Below are positions 27,042-38,601 of a stretch of DNA of 64,000 nt, piece after piece. The translations under genes were made by a program, and so were the position numbers. Below the pieces are notes generated by a model. The model saw nothing but the letters and a program-made list of their open reading frames with translations, was not told the origin of the DNA and searched no databases. Numbering within the stretch: the stretch's first letter is position 1; every line of letters starts with the position of its first letter. The stretch is from DASXTC01 sp036505635 (GTDB lineage Bacteria; Acidobacteriota; Polarisedimenticolia; JACPZX01; DASXTC01): the NCBI GenBank assembly GCA_036505635.1, contig DASXTC010000020.1, forward strand, positions 1 to 64,000, given 5' to 3'.

Positions 27042-28343
27042 TCAGACTCCCAGATCGCCGAAGGCTGCCGTCTGGAGGACCTGCTTCACGTCGGCCATGT
27101 AGCGATCGGCGTCGGCCCCGTCGATGATCCGGTGGTCGAACGACAGCGCGAGGTAGCACATCGTACGGATCGCGATGGCGTCGTCGATCACGATGGGACG
27201 CTTCTCGATCACGCCCACGCCCAGGATCGCCACCTGCGGCTGGTTGATGATCGGCGTGCCCACCAGGCCGCCGAAGCTGCCCGGGTTGGTGATCGTGAAG
27301 GTGCCCCCCGTCACGTCGTCGGGCGAGAGCTTCTTCGTGCGCGCCCGCTCGCCCAGGTCGGTGATGGCGCGGGCGAGCCCGAGGATGTTCTTCTCGTCGG
27401 CCTTCTTGACGACCGGAACGATCAGGCCCCAGTCCAGCGCCACGGCGATGCCGAGGTGGACGTCCTTCTTGTAGACGATGTTGTCCCCATCCACCGACGC
27501 GTTGATGATCGGCCGGCGACGGATCGCCTCGATGGCGGCCTTCGCGATGAAGGGAAGGTAGGTCAGCTTGATCCCCTCGCGCGCCTCGAAGTTCGCCTTG
27601 TGCCTCTCGCGCAGCTTCGAGATGTTCGTCAGGTCGACCTCGAAGAAGGTCGTGACGTGCGCCGAGGTGCGCCGGCTCATCACCATGTGCTCGGCGATCT
27701 TCTTGCGGATGGCGCTCATCGGCTCGACGCGGGTGCTCTCTCCCGGCTTGAAGATCGACGGGATCGGGGCCGCCGCCGCGGGAGTCCGGGCCGCAGGAGC
27801 GCCGGCGCCACGCTCGACGTGGGCCATGATGTCCTGCCTGGTCACGCGCCCGGAGATCCCGGTCCCTTCGATCCCGGAGATGTCGATCCCGTGCTCCGCG
27901 GCTATCTTCCGCACGAGTGGAGAGGACCGCGTGCGGCGCAGCTCCTCGCGCGACGGCGTGCCCCCCGCCGCGACCGATGACGGCTGGGGCGCGGCCGCGG
28001 GCGCGGCCGGCTTCACCGCGGCCCTCGCCTCGGGCTTCGCCTCGGTCTTCGTCTCGGCCTTCACCTCCGACTTCGTCTCGGCCTTCGCCGCGGCGACGGC
28101 CGTCCCCTCGGCCGCGATACGGGCCACGACCGTGTTGATCCCGACGGTCTTTCCCTCCTCCACGAGGATCTCGGCCAGCACGCCGGCCGACGGAGACGGG
28201 ATCTCGGCATCCACCTTGTCGGTGGAGATCTCGAAGAGGGGCTCGTCCCGCTTGACCGTATCGCCCGCCTTCTTGAGCCACTTCGTTATCGTTCCCTCGG
28301 CGATGCTCTCGCCCATCTGGGGCATGATGACGTCGACACTCAT
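27042..28343 (-). CDS. 2-oxoacid dehydrogenase E2, dihydrolipoamide acyltransferase
   Basis: A 433-residue E2 with one lipoyl domain (1-78; lipoyl-lysine Lys43 in STDKVDAEI), a Lys/Glu/Ala-rich linker with repeated KAETK-type units (about 88-125), a peripheral-subunit-binding domain (about 138-175; SSPLVRKIAAEHGIDISG) and the catalytic core ending in FDHRIIDGADADRY with the His/Asp pair. It could serve a branched-chain, pyruvate or acetoin complex; the heterotetrameric E1 next to it favours the BCKDH/PDH-like type. It lies fourth in the lpd-led operon. Confidence 0.93.
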   Translation of the reverse strand: MSVDVIMPQMGESIAEGTITKWLKKAGDTVKRDEPLFEISTDKVDAEIPSPSAGVLAEILVEEGKTVGINTVVARIAAEGTAVAAAKAETKSEVKAETKTEAKPEARAAVKPAAPAAAPQPSSVAAGGTPSREELRRTRSSPLVRKIAAEHGIDISGIEGTGISGRVTRQDIMAHVERGAGAPAARTPAAAAPIPSIFKPGESTRVEPMSAIRKKIAEHMVMSRRTSAHVTTFFEVDLTNISKLRERHKANFEAREGIKLTYLPFIAKAAIEAIRRRPIINASVDGDNIVYKKDVHLGIAVALDWGLIVPVVKKADEKNILGLARAITDLGERARTKKLSPDDVTGGTFTITNPGSFGGLVGTPIINQPQVAILGVGVIEKRPIVIDDAIAIRTMCYLALSFDHRIIDGADADRYMADVKQVLQTAAFGDLGV

Positions 28344-28367
28344 CGGTTCGGCTCCATCTCAGTCACT

Positions 28368-29342
28368 TCAGTAGTTCACGAGTTCTTTAATCGCCTTCGT
28401 GAGCTTGGCGGCGTTTGGCATGAAGGCCTCCTCCAGCGGCGGGCTGTAGGGCACCGGCGTGTCGAGCGAGGCCACCCGCACGACCGGCCCGTCGAGGTAC
28501 TCGAAGGCCTTCTCCGTGATGATGGCGGAGATCTCTCCCCCGATCCCCCCGCGCCGCCGGTCCTCGTGCAGGACGACGATCTTGCCGGTCTTCGCGGCCG
28601 ATGCCAGAATCGCCTCCTCGTCGAGCGGCAGCAGTGTCCGCAGATCGACCACCTCGACCTGGACTCCTTCCGCTTCGAGCCCGGTGGCCGACTCGAGCGC
28701 CGTGTGGACCATCGACCCGTAGGTGATCACCGAGACGTCGGTCCCCTCGCGTCGCAGCGCGGCCTTGCCGATCGGCACCACGTAGTCGTGATCGGGCACC
28801 TCTTCCTTGATGCGGCGGTAGAGATACTTGTGCTCGAAGTAGAGGACCGGGTCGTCGTCGCGGATGGCCGCCTTGATGAGCCCCTTGGCGTCGTACGCCG
28901 TGGCCGGCTCGACGATCTTGAGCCCCGGCGTGTGGAAGAAATAGGCTTCCATGTTCTGCGAGTGGAACGGCCCGCCGTGCACGCCCCCGCCGCATGGCCC
29001 GCGCACCACCATCGGCACCGGGGCGCCCCACCGCCAGTGCGTCGAGGAGACCATGTGGGTGAGCTGGTCGAACGCGCACGCGATGAAGTCGATGAACTGC
29101 ATCTCGGCCACGGGGCGCATTCCGTTGAGAGCCGCCCCCATGGCGGCCCCCACGATGGCGGCCTCCGAGATCGGCGTGTCGATGACGCGCGTCTCGCCAA
29201 ACTTCTCCAGGAAGCCGGCCGTGACCTTGAAGGCACCGCCATAGACACCGATGTCCTCGCCCAGGAGAAAGACGCGCTCGTCCTTCTCCATCTCCTCCCA
29301 CATCCCCTGGCGAATCGCCTCGAGGTAGGTCATCAGGGCCAC
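28368..29342 (-). CDS. 2-oxoacid dehydrogenase E1 beta subunit
   Basis: A 324-residue transketolase-like subunit with the DIGVYGGAFKVT and DTPISEAAIVGAAMGAA segments, FIDFIACAFDQL and the C-terminal transketolase domain starting near residue 200. Together with E1 alpha it performs thiamine-diphosphate-dependent decarboxylation of the 2-oxoacid. The GTG at 29342 has GGAGGG eight bases upstream; an ATG three codons later lacks good spacing. Four bases separate it from the E1 alpha stop. Confidence 0.94.
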   Translation of the reverse strand: MALMTYLEAIRQGMWEEMEKDERVFLLGEDIGVYGGAFKVTAGFLEKFGETRVIDTPISEAAIVGAAMGAALNGMRPVAEMQFIDFIACAFDQLTHMVSSTHWRWGAPVPMVVRGPCGGGVHGGPFHSQNMEAYFFHTPGLKIVEPATAYDAKGLIKAAIRDDDPVLYFEHKYLYRRIKEEVPDHDYVVPIGKAALRREGTDVSVITYGSMVHTALESATGLEAEGVQVEVVDLRTLLPLDEEAILASAAKTGKIVVLHEDRRRGGIGGEISAIITEKAFEYLDGPVVRVASLDTPVPYSPPLEEAFMPNAAKLTKAIKELVNY

Positions 29343-29346
29343 GTCG

Positions 29347-30348
29347 TCAGCCCTCCGCGTAGATGCCCCGGGTGAGGGTCTCCGGCCCGGGAAGCGGGAC
29401 CGCCTCGGCCCAGGCCTGAGCCTGGTCCAGCTCGACCTCGATGCGCGCGTCGAGCGACGCGATCCCTTCCCGCGTCGTGACCCCCTCCTCGATCAGGCGC
29501 TTCTCGTACCGATCGATCGGGTCGTTCTTCTCCCACCGGGCGAAATCCTCGGCAGGGACGTAACGGCGCGGGTCGTCGTGCTCCGAGTGGCCCAGGCGCC
29601 GGAAGGTCTTGGCTTCGATCATCGTGGGGCCCCCCCCCTCCCGGGCGCGCTCGATCGCCTGTCGGGTAACCGCGTGGACCGCCTCCACGTCGTTTCCGTC
29701 CACGACGACGCCGGGGATCCCGTAGGCCCTCGCGCGGTCGGCCAGATCGGTCAGCCGCGTCTGGCGCTTCACGGGCGTGGAGTAGGCCCAGCCGTTGTTC
29801 TCCACGATGAGCACGAAGGGGAGAGTCTGCGCGGCCGCGAAGTTCACCCCTTCGTGCCACGATCCCGTGGAGGTCTGGCCGTCACCGGAATAGGTGAGAG
29901 CGACCTTCCTCTCGCCGCGCATCTTGAAGCCGAGCGCGACACCCGCCATCACGGAGACGAGCCCGCCGAGCGGGCTGATGGTGGAGACCATCCCCTTGTC
30001 CAGGAAGCCGAGGTGCGTGCCGGTATCGCGTCCCCCCGCCGGGAGCGAGCGGCCCATGTGCTGCGACATGATGAGCCGTGGCTCGATCCCGCGCACGAGG
30101 CACGTGCCGATGTTGCGTATGACCGGCGCGAACCAGTCCCCCGGCCCGAGAGCGTAGGCGGAGCCGACCGAGATGGCCTCCTGCCCCAGCCCGCGGTAGA
30201 GCCCTCCCGGCACTTTGCCCTGCCGCAACATGTTCGCCAGCCGCGTCTCGAGCGCCCGGTCGAGCTTGAGCCAGTAGAGGAGCTCCTGCCGCTGCGTCGA
30301 GGCGAGCTCGACCACCGGCGCGGGGGCCCGCTTATCCGTGGATGGCAT
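29347..30348 (-). CDS. 2-oxoacid dehydrogenase E1 alpha subunit
   Basis: A 333-residue thiamine-diphosphate-binding subunit. The ThDP motif runs from SGDGQTSTGSWHEGVNFAA to VENNGWAYST, followed by the phosphorylation-loop-like GHSEHDDPRRY. Length and sequence fit the alpha subunit of branched-chain, pyruvate (Gram-positive type) or acetoin dehydrogenase. The start at 30348 overlaps the end of lpd by 17 bases. Confidence 0.94.
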   Translation of the reverse strand: MPSTDKRAPAPVVELASTQRQELLYWLKLDRALETRLANMLRQGKVPGGLYRGLGQEAISVGSAYALGPGDWFAPVIRNIGTCLVRGIEPRLIMSQHMGRSLPAGGRDTGTHLGFLDKGMVSTISPLGGLVSVMAGVALGFKMRGERKVALTYSGDGQTSTGSWHEGVNFAAAQTLPFVLIVENNGWAYSTPVKRQTRLTDLADRARAYGIPGVVVDGNDVEAVHAVTRQAIERAREGGGPTMIEAKTFRRLGHSEHDDPRRYVPAEDFARWEKNDPIDRYEKRLIEEGVTTREGIASLDARIEVELDQAQAWAEAVPLPGPETLTRGIYAEG

Positions 30349-31723
30349 GGCCGAAGACCCCGCGGGCAGCTTCCGGCATCGCCTCCGACAACGTCGGATG
30401 CGCGTGGATCGTGCGCTCGATCTCCTCGACGGTCGCCTCGGTCCGCAGCGCGACGCCGGCCTCGGCGATCATCTCGGTGGCGCGCGGTCCGATGATGTGG
30501 ACGCCCAGCAGCTCGCCGTATTTCGCCTCCGCCACAATCTTCACGAACCCGTCGGTGGAGCCGAGGATTGGGGCCTTGCTCGAGTGCGTGAAGGGGAACC
30601 GGCCCACCTTCACCTCGTAGCCGCGCTCCCTGGCCTTCGCCTCGGTCAGGCCGACGCTGGCGACCTCGGGCTCGCAATAGGTGGCCCCCGGGACCTGGTC
30701 GTAGTTGATGGGGCGGACCTCGCGCCCCGCCGCGTGCTCCACGGCGAGGATCCCCTCGGCGGAGGCCACGTGGGCCAGCAGCGGCGTGTTGACCACGTCG
30801 CCGATCGCGTAGACGCCCGGCTCGGCGGTTCTCATGTACCCGTCCACCTTGAGGTATCCCTTCTCGGACACCACGGCGGTGCCCGCCAGGCCGACGTCCT
30901 CCGTGAGGGGGCGCCTGCCCACCGCGACGAGCAGAAGGTCCCCCTCCACCTTGCCCGCGGACCCAAGGTCCACGCCGACCGAGTCCCCCGTCACTTTGAA
31001 GTTGGAGGCCGTCGTGCCCGTGTGGATCGTCATCCCCTGCTTCTTGAAGACCCGGGCCAGTTCGGCGGAGACCTCCTCGTCCTCGAGGGGCACCACGCGC
31101 GGCAGCATCTCGACGATGGTGACCTTGGAGCCGAACCGGTGGAAGATCGAGGCGAACTCGACGCCGACGGCGCCCGCCCCCAGGACGATCAGGTGCTTCG
31201 GGATCTCCTTGACGTCGAGGATCTCGTCGCTGGTGACCACTCGCCGGCCGTCGGCCTTCAGGCCGGCGATCAGACGCGGGACCGAGCCGGTGGCGATCAG
31301 GACGTTGCCGGTCTCCAGCGTCGTCACCTTCCCGTCGCCGGCGGTCACCGAGACCTTCCCCTTGCCGGCGAGGCGGCCATGTCCCAGGAAGGTCTCCACC
31401 TTGTTGGACTTGATGGCGAGCTCGACCCCCTTGCCCATCTTGCGGACGATCTTCGTCTTGCGATCCATCACGCGCGACAGGTCCAGGGTGACGTCGCCGG
31501 TGACGATGCCGAACTCCTTCCCGCGGCGCGTCTGCTCCCAGACGGTGGCGTTCTCGAGGAGGGCCTTCGTCGGGATGCACCCGCGCCACGTGCAGGTCCC
31601 CCCGAAGTAGGGGTCCTTCTCGACGATGGCGGCACTCAGACCGACCTGGGCGGCGCGCACCGCGGCGACGTATCCGCCCGGACCGCTGCCGATGACCACC
31701 ACGTCATACCTGGGAAGGGGCAT
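30332..31723 (-). CDS. lpd: Dihydrolipoyl dehydrogenase (E3)
   Basis: A 463-residue flavoprotein disulfide reductase that reoxidises dihydrolipoamide with NAD. FAD motif GSGPGGYVAA is near residue 12, the redox disulfide is Cys44/Cys49 in GGTCTWRGCIPTKALL, a second GAGAVGVEFAS dinucleotide motif lies mid-protein, and the C-terminal HPTLSEA supplies the catalytic His-Glu. The usual Asn after the first Cys is Trp (CTWRGC). It leads the operon lpd-E1alpha-E1beta-E2-lipB-lipA-hydrolase; GGAGA lies upstream of the ATG. Confidence 0.95.
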   Translation of the reverse strand: MPLPRYDVVVIGSGPGGYVAAVRAAQVGLSAAIVEKDPYFGGTCTWRGCIPTKALLENATVWEQTRRGKEFGIVTGDVTLDLSRVMDRKTKIVRKMGKGVELAIKSNKVETFLGHGRLAGKGKVSVTAGDGKVTTLETGNVLIATGSVPRLIAGLKADGRRVVTSDEILDVKEIPKHLIVLGAGAVGVEFASIFHRFGSKVTIVEMLPRVVPLEDEEVSAELARVFKKQGMTIHTGTTASNFKVTGDSVGVDLGSAGKVEGDLLLVAVGRRPLTEDVGLAGTAVVSEKGYLKVDGYMRTAEPGVYAIGDVVNTPLLAHVASAEGILAVEHAAGREVRPINYDQVPGATYCEPEVASVGLTEAKARERGYEVKVGRFPFTHSSKAPILGSTDGFVKIVAEAKYGELLGVHIIGPRATEMIAEAGVALRTEATVEEIERTIHAHPTLSEAMPEAARGVFGHAIHG

Positions 31724-31911
31724 CGCGTCTCCGATAGGGCCGGCATCTGGGGATAGGTCGCACAGGATACCCCACCCGCGGAAGGGGCATCAAGCCGCGG
31801 CGGTGAGGAGGCGTTGTCCTCGAGGCTGAGTGATGTCGGCCCGGTCGGGATCATGCCGGGTCGGCGGTCCCACACGCTGTGGACTTACGAAACATGATCG
31901 GGCGAAAGTAA

Positions 31912-31940
31912 TTGACAAGCTCCCGCTCTCGCCGTACCTT
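31912..31940 (+). promoter_or_regulatory. Sigma70-type promoter before the HNH pseudogene
   Basis: TTGACA (31912-31917), a 17-base spacer and TACCTT (31935-31940). It lies about 50 bases before the ATG at 31989. The region 31724-31911 upstream holds no gene. Confidence 0.6.
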
Positions 31941-31988
31941 CCCGGCAGTCACTTCCGCAAGAAGATCAACCGGCCCTGTCGAGACGTC

Positions 31989-34028
31989 ATGCGCGCAGCC
32001 ATTCTGAACGACCCGGCGCTCCTTCTTGATGAGCGAACGGACCTCATCGAAGACGAAATCCTAATGGTACCCGAGCGCGGGGAGCGCACCGGCCGGTGGC
32101 GCGACGCCAGGGCGTTCGAGGTCCACACGGCGCTGAGGGAGGTCGGCGCGGCCCGTCATCTCGTGGATGTCTGTCTGGCCAGGCTGCTGCGGCTGATGCG
32201 CGACGCGCAGGGGTACCGGCGCTGGGGGATCACGAAGCTGCCGGCCTACCTCAACCGAGGGCCTGAGGCAGAAGTCGGCGCGCCGCTTCCAGTACCTGGT
32301 CGCGATCGACGAGGCCATCGCGACTCGTCCGCTGCCGCGGCTCGCAAGGGCCTGGCGCCGCGGGACGGTGACGGTGTCGCAGGCCCGCGAGCTGATCCGG
32401 GTCCTCACCCCGGACAACGAGACGAAGTGGCTAAGTCTCGCCGGGCGGGTCAGCGTGAGAAAGCTTGCTCGGCTGGTCGAGAACGCGATGGAGGCGGGTC
32501 AGCCCTCCGGGGAGCCGCGGCCCGAGGACGAGCGGGCGCGCTGGCGCCGGGAGCTGATCGCGGCGACGCGCCCGGTGGATGCCGCCTGGCAGACGGCCGT
32601 CGAGACCAGCCGGCGGATGGCCGGTTACGACCTTCCGGTGCACGAGTGCGTGGACGACTGGACGGCGGAGTATGCCTCCGGGTGCACCGTGAGGCAGGCT
32701 CCCGGGCCGGCCGGCGCGGCCGGGCCCTGCGGGGGGCGCGACGAGCTCGATGCGCAAGCCAGAGCGGGCGCGAGGTGGATCTCGCGCGAGCTCGATCCGG
32801 CCGACGACGATCTGCGCTTCCTCAGGAAGGTGGGACGGGAGGTCCGCCTGGCCATCGACCCGCTCGAGGGAACCGAGGGTCCGGACGCGCTCGACCCTGC
32901 GGAGATAGACAGGCGGATCCGGTGGCTCCTGCGTCTCGAGGGCAGGCTCGTCTGGTACGAATGCCGTCTGCTCCGCGTGCTGGCCGGCCTGAGACTCTAC
33001 CTGCGGCTGGGGTTCAGCTCGCTCGCCCTGTACGCCACCGAAGCGATCGGGTCTTCCGAGCGCCGGGCCTGGTGGCTGGTGAGGCTCGCGAAGGACCTGG
33101 ACGATCTCTCGAAAGTGGCCGACGCGCTCCGGCAGGGACGCATCACGGCGCTTCAGGCCGAGCTGGTCTGCAAGGTGGCGAAGGGATCGACCCAGGACGC
33201 GTGGGTCGCCCGCGCGCGCACGGTGACGCTCGCGGCTCTGAGGGAGGACGTGGACTTCGTCCTGGCGTTGGAGGACGAGCCGGGGCTGCCGCCGGACAGG
33301 CCGCTTCCCGAAGGCCGGTGGCCGGAGTGTCACGGTCGCGCGGGGGCCTGAAACGCGCCGAGTGGGCCGACGAGGTGCAAACGTGTGCAGCCGAGACGTC
33401 CGGGGCCGTCGTGGTTCCTCTCGCGCATCGCGTCGAGGGGTGGTACTCCGCCTTCGGCGAGGACCCGGACATGGTCGCCCGCGAGATGTTGTCGGACGCA
33501 GGACGCAAGCGGCCGATCTGTTTTCTCGCACCGGAGGAGACCTCGCTGCAGTGGGCGCTGACCCTCTCGCACTGCCGCGCGGCCTTCGGGATGGATGCGG
33601 CTCCCAGCGACAGTCAGGTCGTGGCTGTGCTTCTGTTGAACTTCCTTAGCCAGTGGGCCGCGCCGGAGATCCTCAAGGAGTCCCGGAAGCACACGATCTT
33701 CACGCGCGATGGCTGGATCTGCCGGGTCCCGGGGTGCCGCTCGCGCGCCGACCTGCACGCCCATCACCTGGTGTTCCGCTCCAGGGGCGGCCCGGACGCC
33801 GCATGGAACGTGGCCACCGTCTGCGCCCCGCATCATCGCATGATCCACGCGGGGTTCATTCAGGCAAGGGGCCGCGCTCCCGGCGACCTCGAGTGGTGCA
33901 TGGGAGTCAATGCCGCCGGCGACGTGCGCGAGCGATTCCGAAACGGGACGCGCGTGGAGTGCGACCCGGGCTGGCGGGCCGGTGCGGACTCGAGCCCTTC
34001 GTTGCCTAGCGCCGCCGCCCGCGGATAG
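31989..34028 (+). pseudogene. HNH endonuclease (DUF222/13E12-like), broken by two frameshifts
   Basis: The N-terminal part reads from ATG 31989 to about 32258 (VMRAAILNDPALLL ... GITKLPAYLN). Homology then continues one base out of phase: at the GGG at 32259-32261 one extra base shifts to GLRQKSARRFQYL and on to about 33330. A second shift between about 33290 and 33351 returns to the first phase for the C-terminal 220 residues. These hold the intact HNH/zinc segment: CRVPGCRSRADLHAHH, FRSRGG and CAPHHRMIHAG. Such proteins are about 600-700 residues and often belong to mobile or phage-linked elements. Two compensating errors in one gene suggest decay; assembly or sequencing error is the alternative. 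Confidence 0.75.
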
Positions 34029-34031
34029 AAT
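34002..34031 (+). promoter_or_regulatory. Sigma70-type promoter of the acyl-CoA carboxylase operon, leaderless
   Basis: TTGCCT (34002-34007), an 18-base spacer and TAGAAT (34026-34031). Six bases separate the -10 from the ATG at 34038, so transcription should start on the start codon. The promoter lies in the 3' end of the HNH pseudogene. Confidence 0.55.
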
Positions 34032-34037
34032 GCCTCG

Positions 34038-35387
<1,350 letters not shown>

Positions 35388-35388
35388 C

Positions 35389-37109
<1,721 letters not shown>

Positions 37110-37113
<4 letters not shown>

Positions 37114-37697
37114 ACCCTCTGATCGAGGCGCTCGTGGAGCCGGCAGCCGGAGGCGGCTGGGTCGTGCGGGCGCCGCGCGTCGGGATCTACCGCGGGGCCC
37201 CCCGCTCCGGCGGGCGTCGGGCGACGGGGGACGTCGTTGGCCGGCTCACGGTCCTCGACCGCACCGAGGAGGTGCTCCTGCCGGCGGGCGTGGACGGACT
37301 GGTGACCGGCATCGAGGTCCACGACCGGGCCGTCGCGGTGGAGTATGGACAGGCGCTCTTCACGCTCGCGCCGGCCACCGAGGTCATGACGCCCTGGGCG
37401 GTCGTCGATCCGGAGAGGGACCTGCCCGATGGATCTTATGCCGTCGCCTGCCCTATCGACGGCGTCTTCTATCGCCGCGCCGCTCCCGGCTTGCCACCGT
37501 ACGTCCAGGCGGGGGACATCGTGGAGCCGGGGCGCACCCTGGGCCTCATCGAGGCAATGAAGAGCTTCAACGCCGTAGCATATGGAGGGCCGGGCCTGCC
37601 CGCGCGCGCCCTCGTCGAGGAGATCCGTGCCGCCGACGCTTCGGAGGTCAGGCAGGGATCGGTGCTGTTCGTGGTACGCCCCGCCCCATCAGGATGA
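37110..37697 (+). CDS. Biotin carrier protein with two biotinyl-like domains, the first degenerate
   Basis: The 195-residue product ends in a biotinyl domain with the attachment lysine Lys151 in LIEAMKSF and flanking PIDGVFYR and SVLFVVRP strands. Residues 20-88 form a second biotinyl/lipoyl-like unit (DVVGRLTVL, then VDGLVTGIEV and VEYGQALFTLAP), in which the EAMK turn is LDRT, so it cannot be biotinylated. The N-terminal copy may be structural or help docking. It is translationally coupled to the carboxyltransferase and last in the accC-led operon. Confidence 0.82.
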
Positions 37698-37741
37698 AAA
37701 AATCATTGAAATTGATGCTGATCCGGAGGCGACTCACCGGT

Positions 37742-37747
37742 TATAGT
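37742..37747 (+). promoter_or_regulatory. -10 hexamer TATAGT before the DAHP synthase gene
   Basis: TATAGT ends five bases before the GTG at 37753, and the 55 bases after the carrier gene are AT-rich. TTGAAA (37706) and TTGATG (37712) lie too far upstream for a standard spacer, so the -35 element is unclear. Confidence 0.4.
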
Positions 37748-37752
37748 GCCGC

Positions 37753-38601
37753 GTGCCACAGCGCATGATGCCACCGGGCGCAGAGTCCTTTCCCCTCATC
37801 GCACGAGAATCCACCCTTGCCGGGTCGATCGTCCACGTGGGCCGGCGGGAGGTGGGCGGCGCGTACCTCGCCGTCATCGCAGGCCCATGCTCGGTCGAGA
37901 GCGAGGAGCAGATCCTCGCCACCGCCCGCGCCGTCAGGAAGGCCGGGGCGGGATTCCTGCGCGGCGGCGCCTTCAAACCCCGGACCTCCCCGTACACCTT
38001 CCAGGGACTCAAGGAAGAGGGGCTGCGGCTGCTGTCGCTCGCGCGCAAGGAGACGGGCCTCTCGATCGTCACCGAGGTGCTGGATCCCAGGCATCTCGAG
38101 CTGGTGGCCGAGCACGCCGACCTGCTCCAGATAGGATCACGCAACATGCAGAACTTCACCTTGCTCGACGAGGTGGGAGGGTGCGCGAGACCGGTGCTCC
38201 TCAAGCGCGGGATGTCGGCGACCCTCGAGGAGCTGATGTTCGCCGCCGAGAGGGTCGCGGCCAGGGGCAACGATCGGATCATCCTTTGCGAGCGCGGCAT
38301 CCGCACGTTCGAGCCGGCCATGCGGAACACCCTGGACCTGGGGGCCGTGCCCTGGCTCAAGCGCTACTCCCGCCTGCCCGTCATCGTGGACCCGAGCCAC
38401 GGCACGGGGCACTGGTGGATGGTCCCGCCGCTGGCGCGGGCCGCCGTGGCCGCCGGGTGCGACGGCCTGATGGTCGAAGTGCACGTCGATCCCGCTGGAG
38501 CGGCGTGCGACGGTTTCGAGACACTGACACCGGAGCGCTTCGAGCTGATGATGCACGAGGTCCGCAGCGTCGCCGTCGCCGTCGGGAGGCAGGTCGCGTG
38601 A
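37753..38601 (+). CDS. 3-deoxy-7-phosphoheptulonate synthase (DAHP synthase, type I-beta/KDO8P-like)
   Basis: A 282-residue enzyme condensing phosphoenolpyruvate and erythrose 4-phosphate, the first shikimate step. Recognisable parts are AVIAGPCSVESEEQI, GGAFKPRTSPYTFQGL, DLLQIGSRNMQNF, VLLKRGMSATLEE and VDPSHGTG. It lacks both the N-terminal ACT and C-terminal chorismate mutase extensions seen in regulated versions. I use the GTG at 37753, consistent with TATAGT just upstream; ATGs at 37765 and 37768 are alternatives. The stop overlaps the next gene (GTGA), which is chorismatase-like, so this may be a dedicated copy feeding a chorismate-derived product. Confidence 0.9.
   Translation: MPQRMMPPGAESFPLIARESTLAGSIVHVGRREVGGAYLAVIAGPCSVESEEQILATARAVRKAGAGFLRGGAFKPRTSPYTFQGLKEEGLRLLSLARKETGLSIVTEVLDPRHLELVAEHADLLQIGSRNMQNFTLLDEVGGCARPVLLKRGMSATLEELMFAAERVAARGNDRIILCERGIRTFEPAMRNTLDLGAVPWLKRYSRLPVIVDPSHGTGHWWMVPPLARAAVAAGCDGLMVEVHVDPAGAACDGFETLTPERFELMMHEVRSVAVAVGRQVA

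Noticed and set aside
25454..28281. Long open frames joining lipA, lipB and E2 as if fused
   Set aside because: Each protein has its own start with overlap or Shine-Dalgarno, and the joined parts outside each gene are out-of-phase sequence with biased composition.
37706..37717. TTGAAA/TTGATG as -35 of the DAHP synthase promoter
   Set aside because: Spacing to TATAGT is 24-30 bases, too long for a normal sigma70 promoter.
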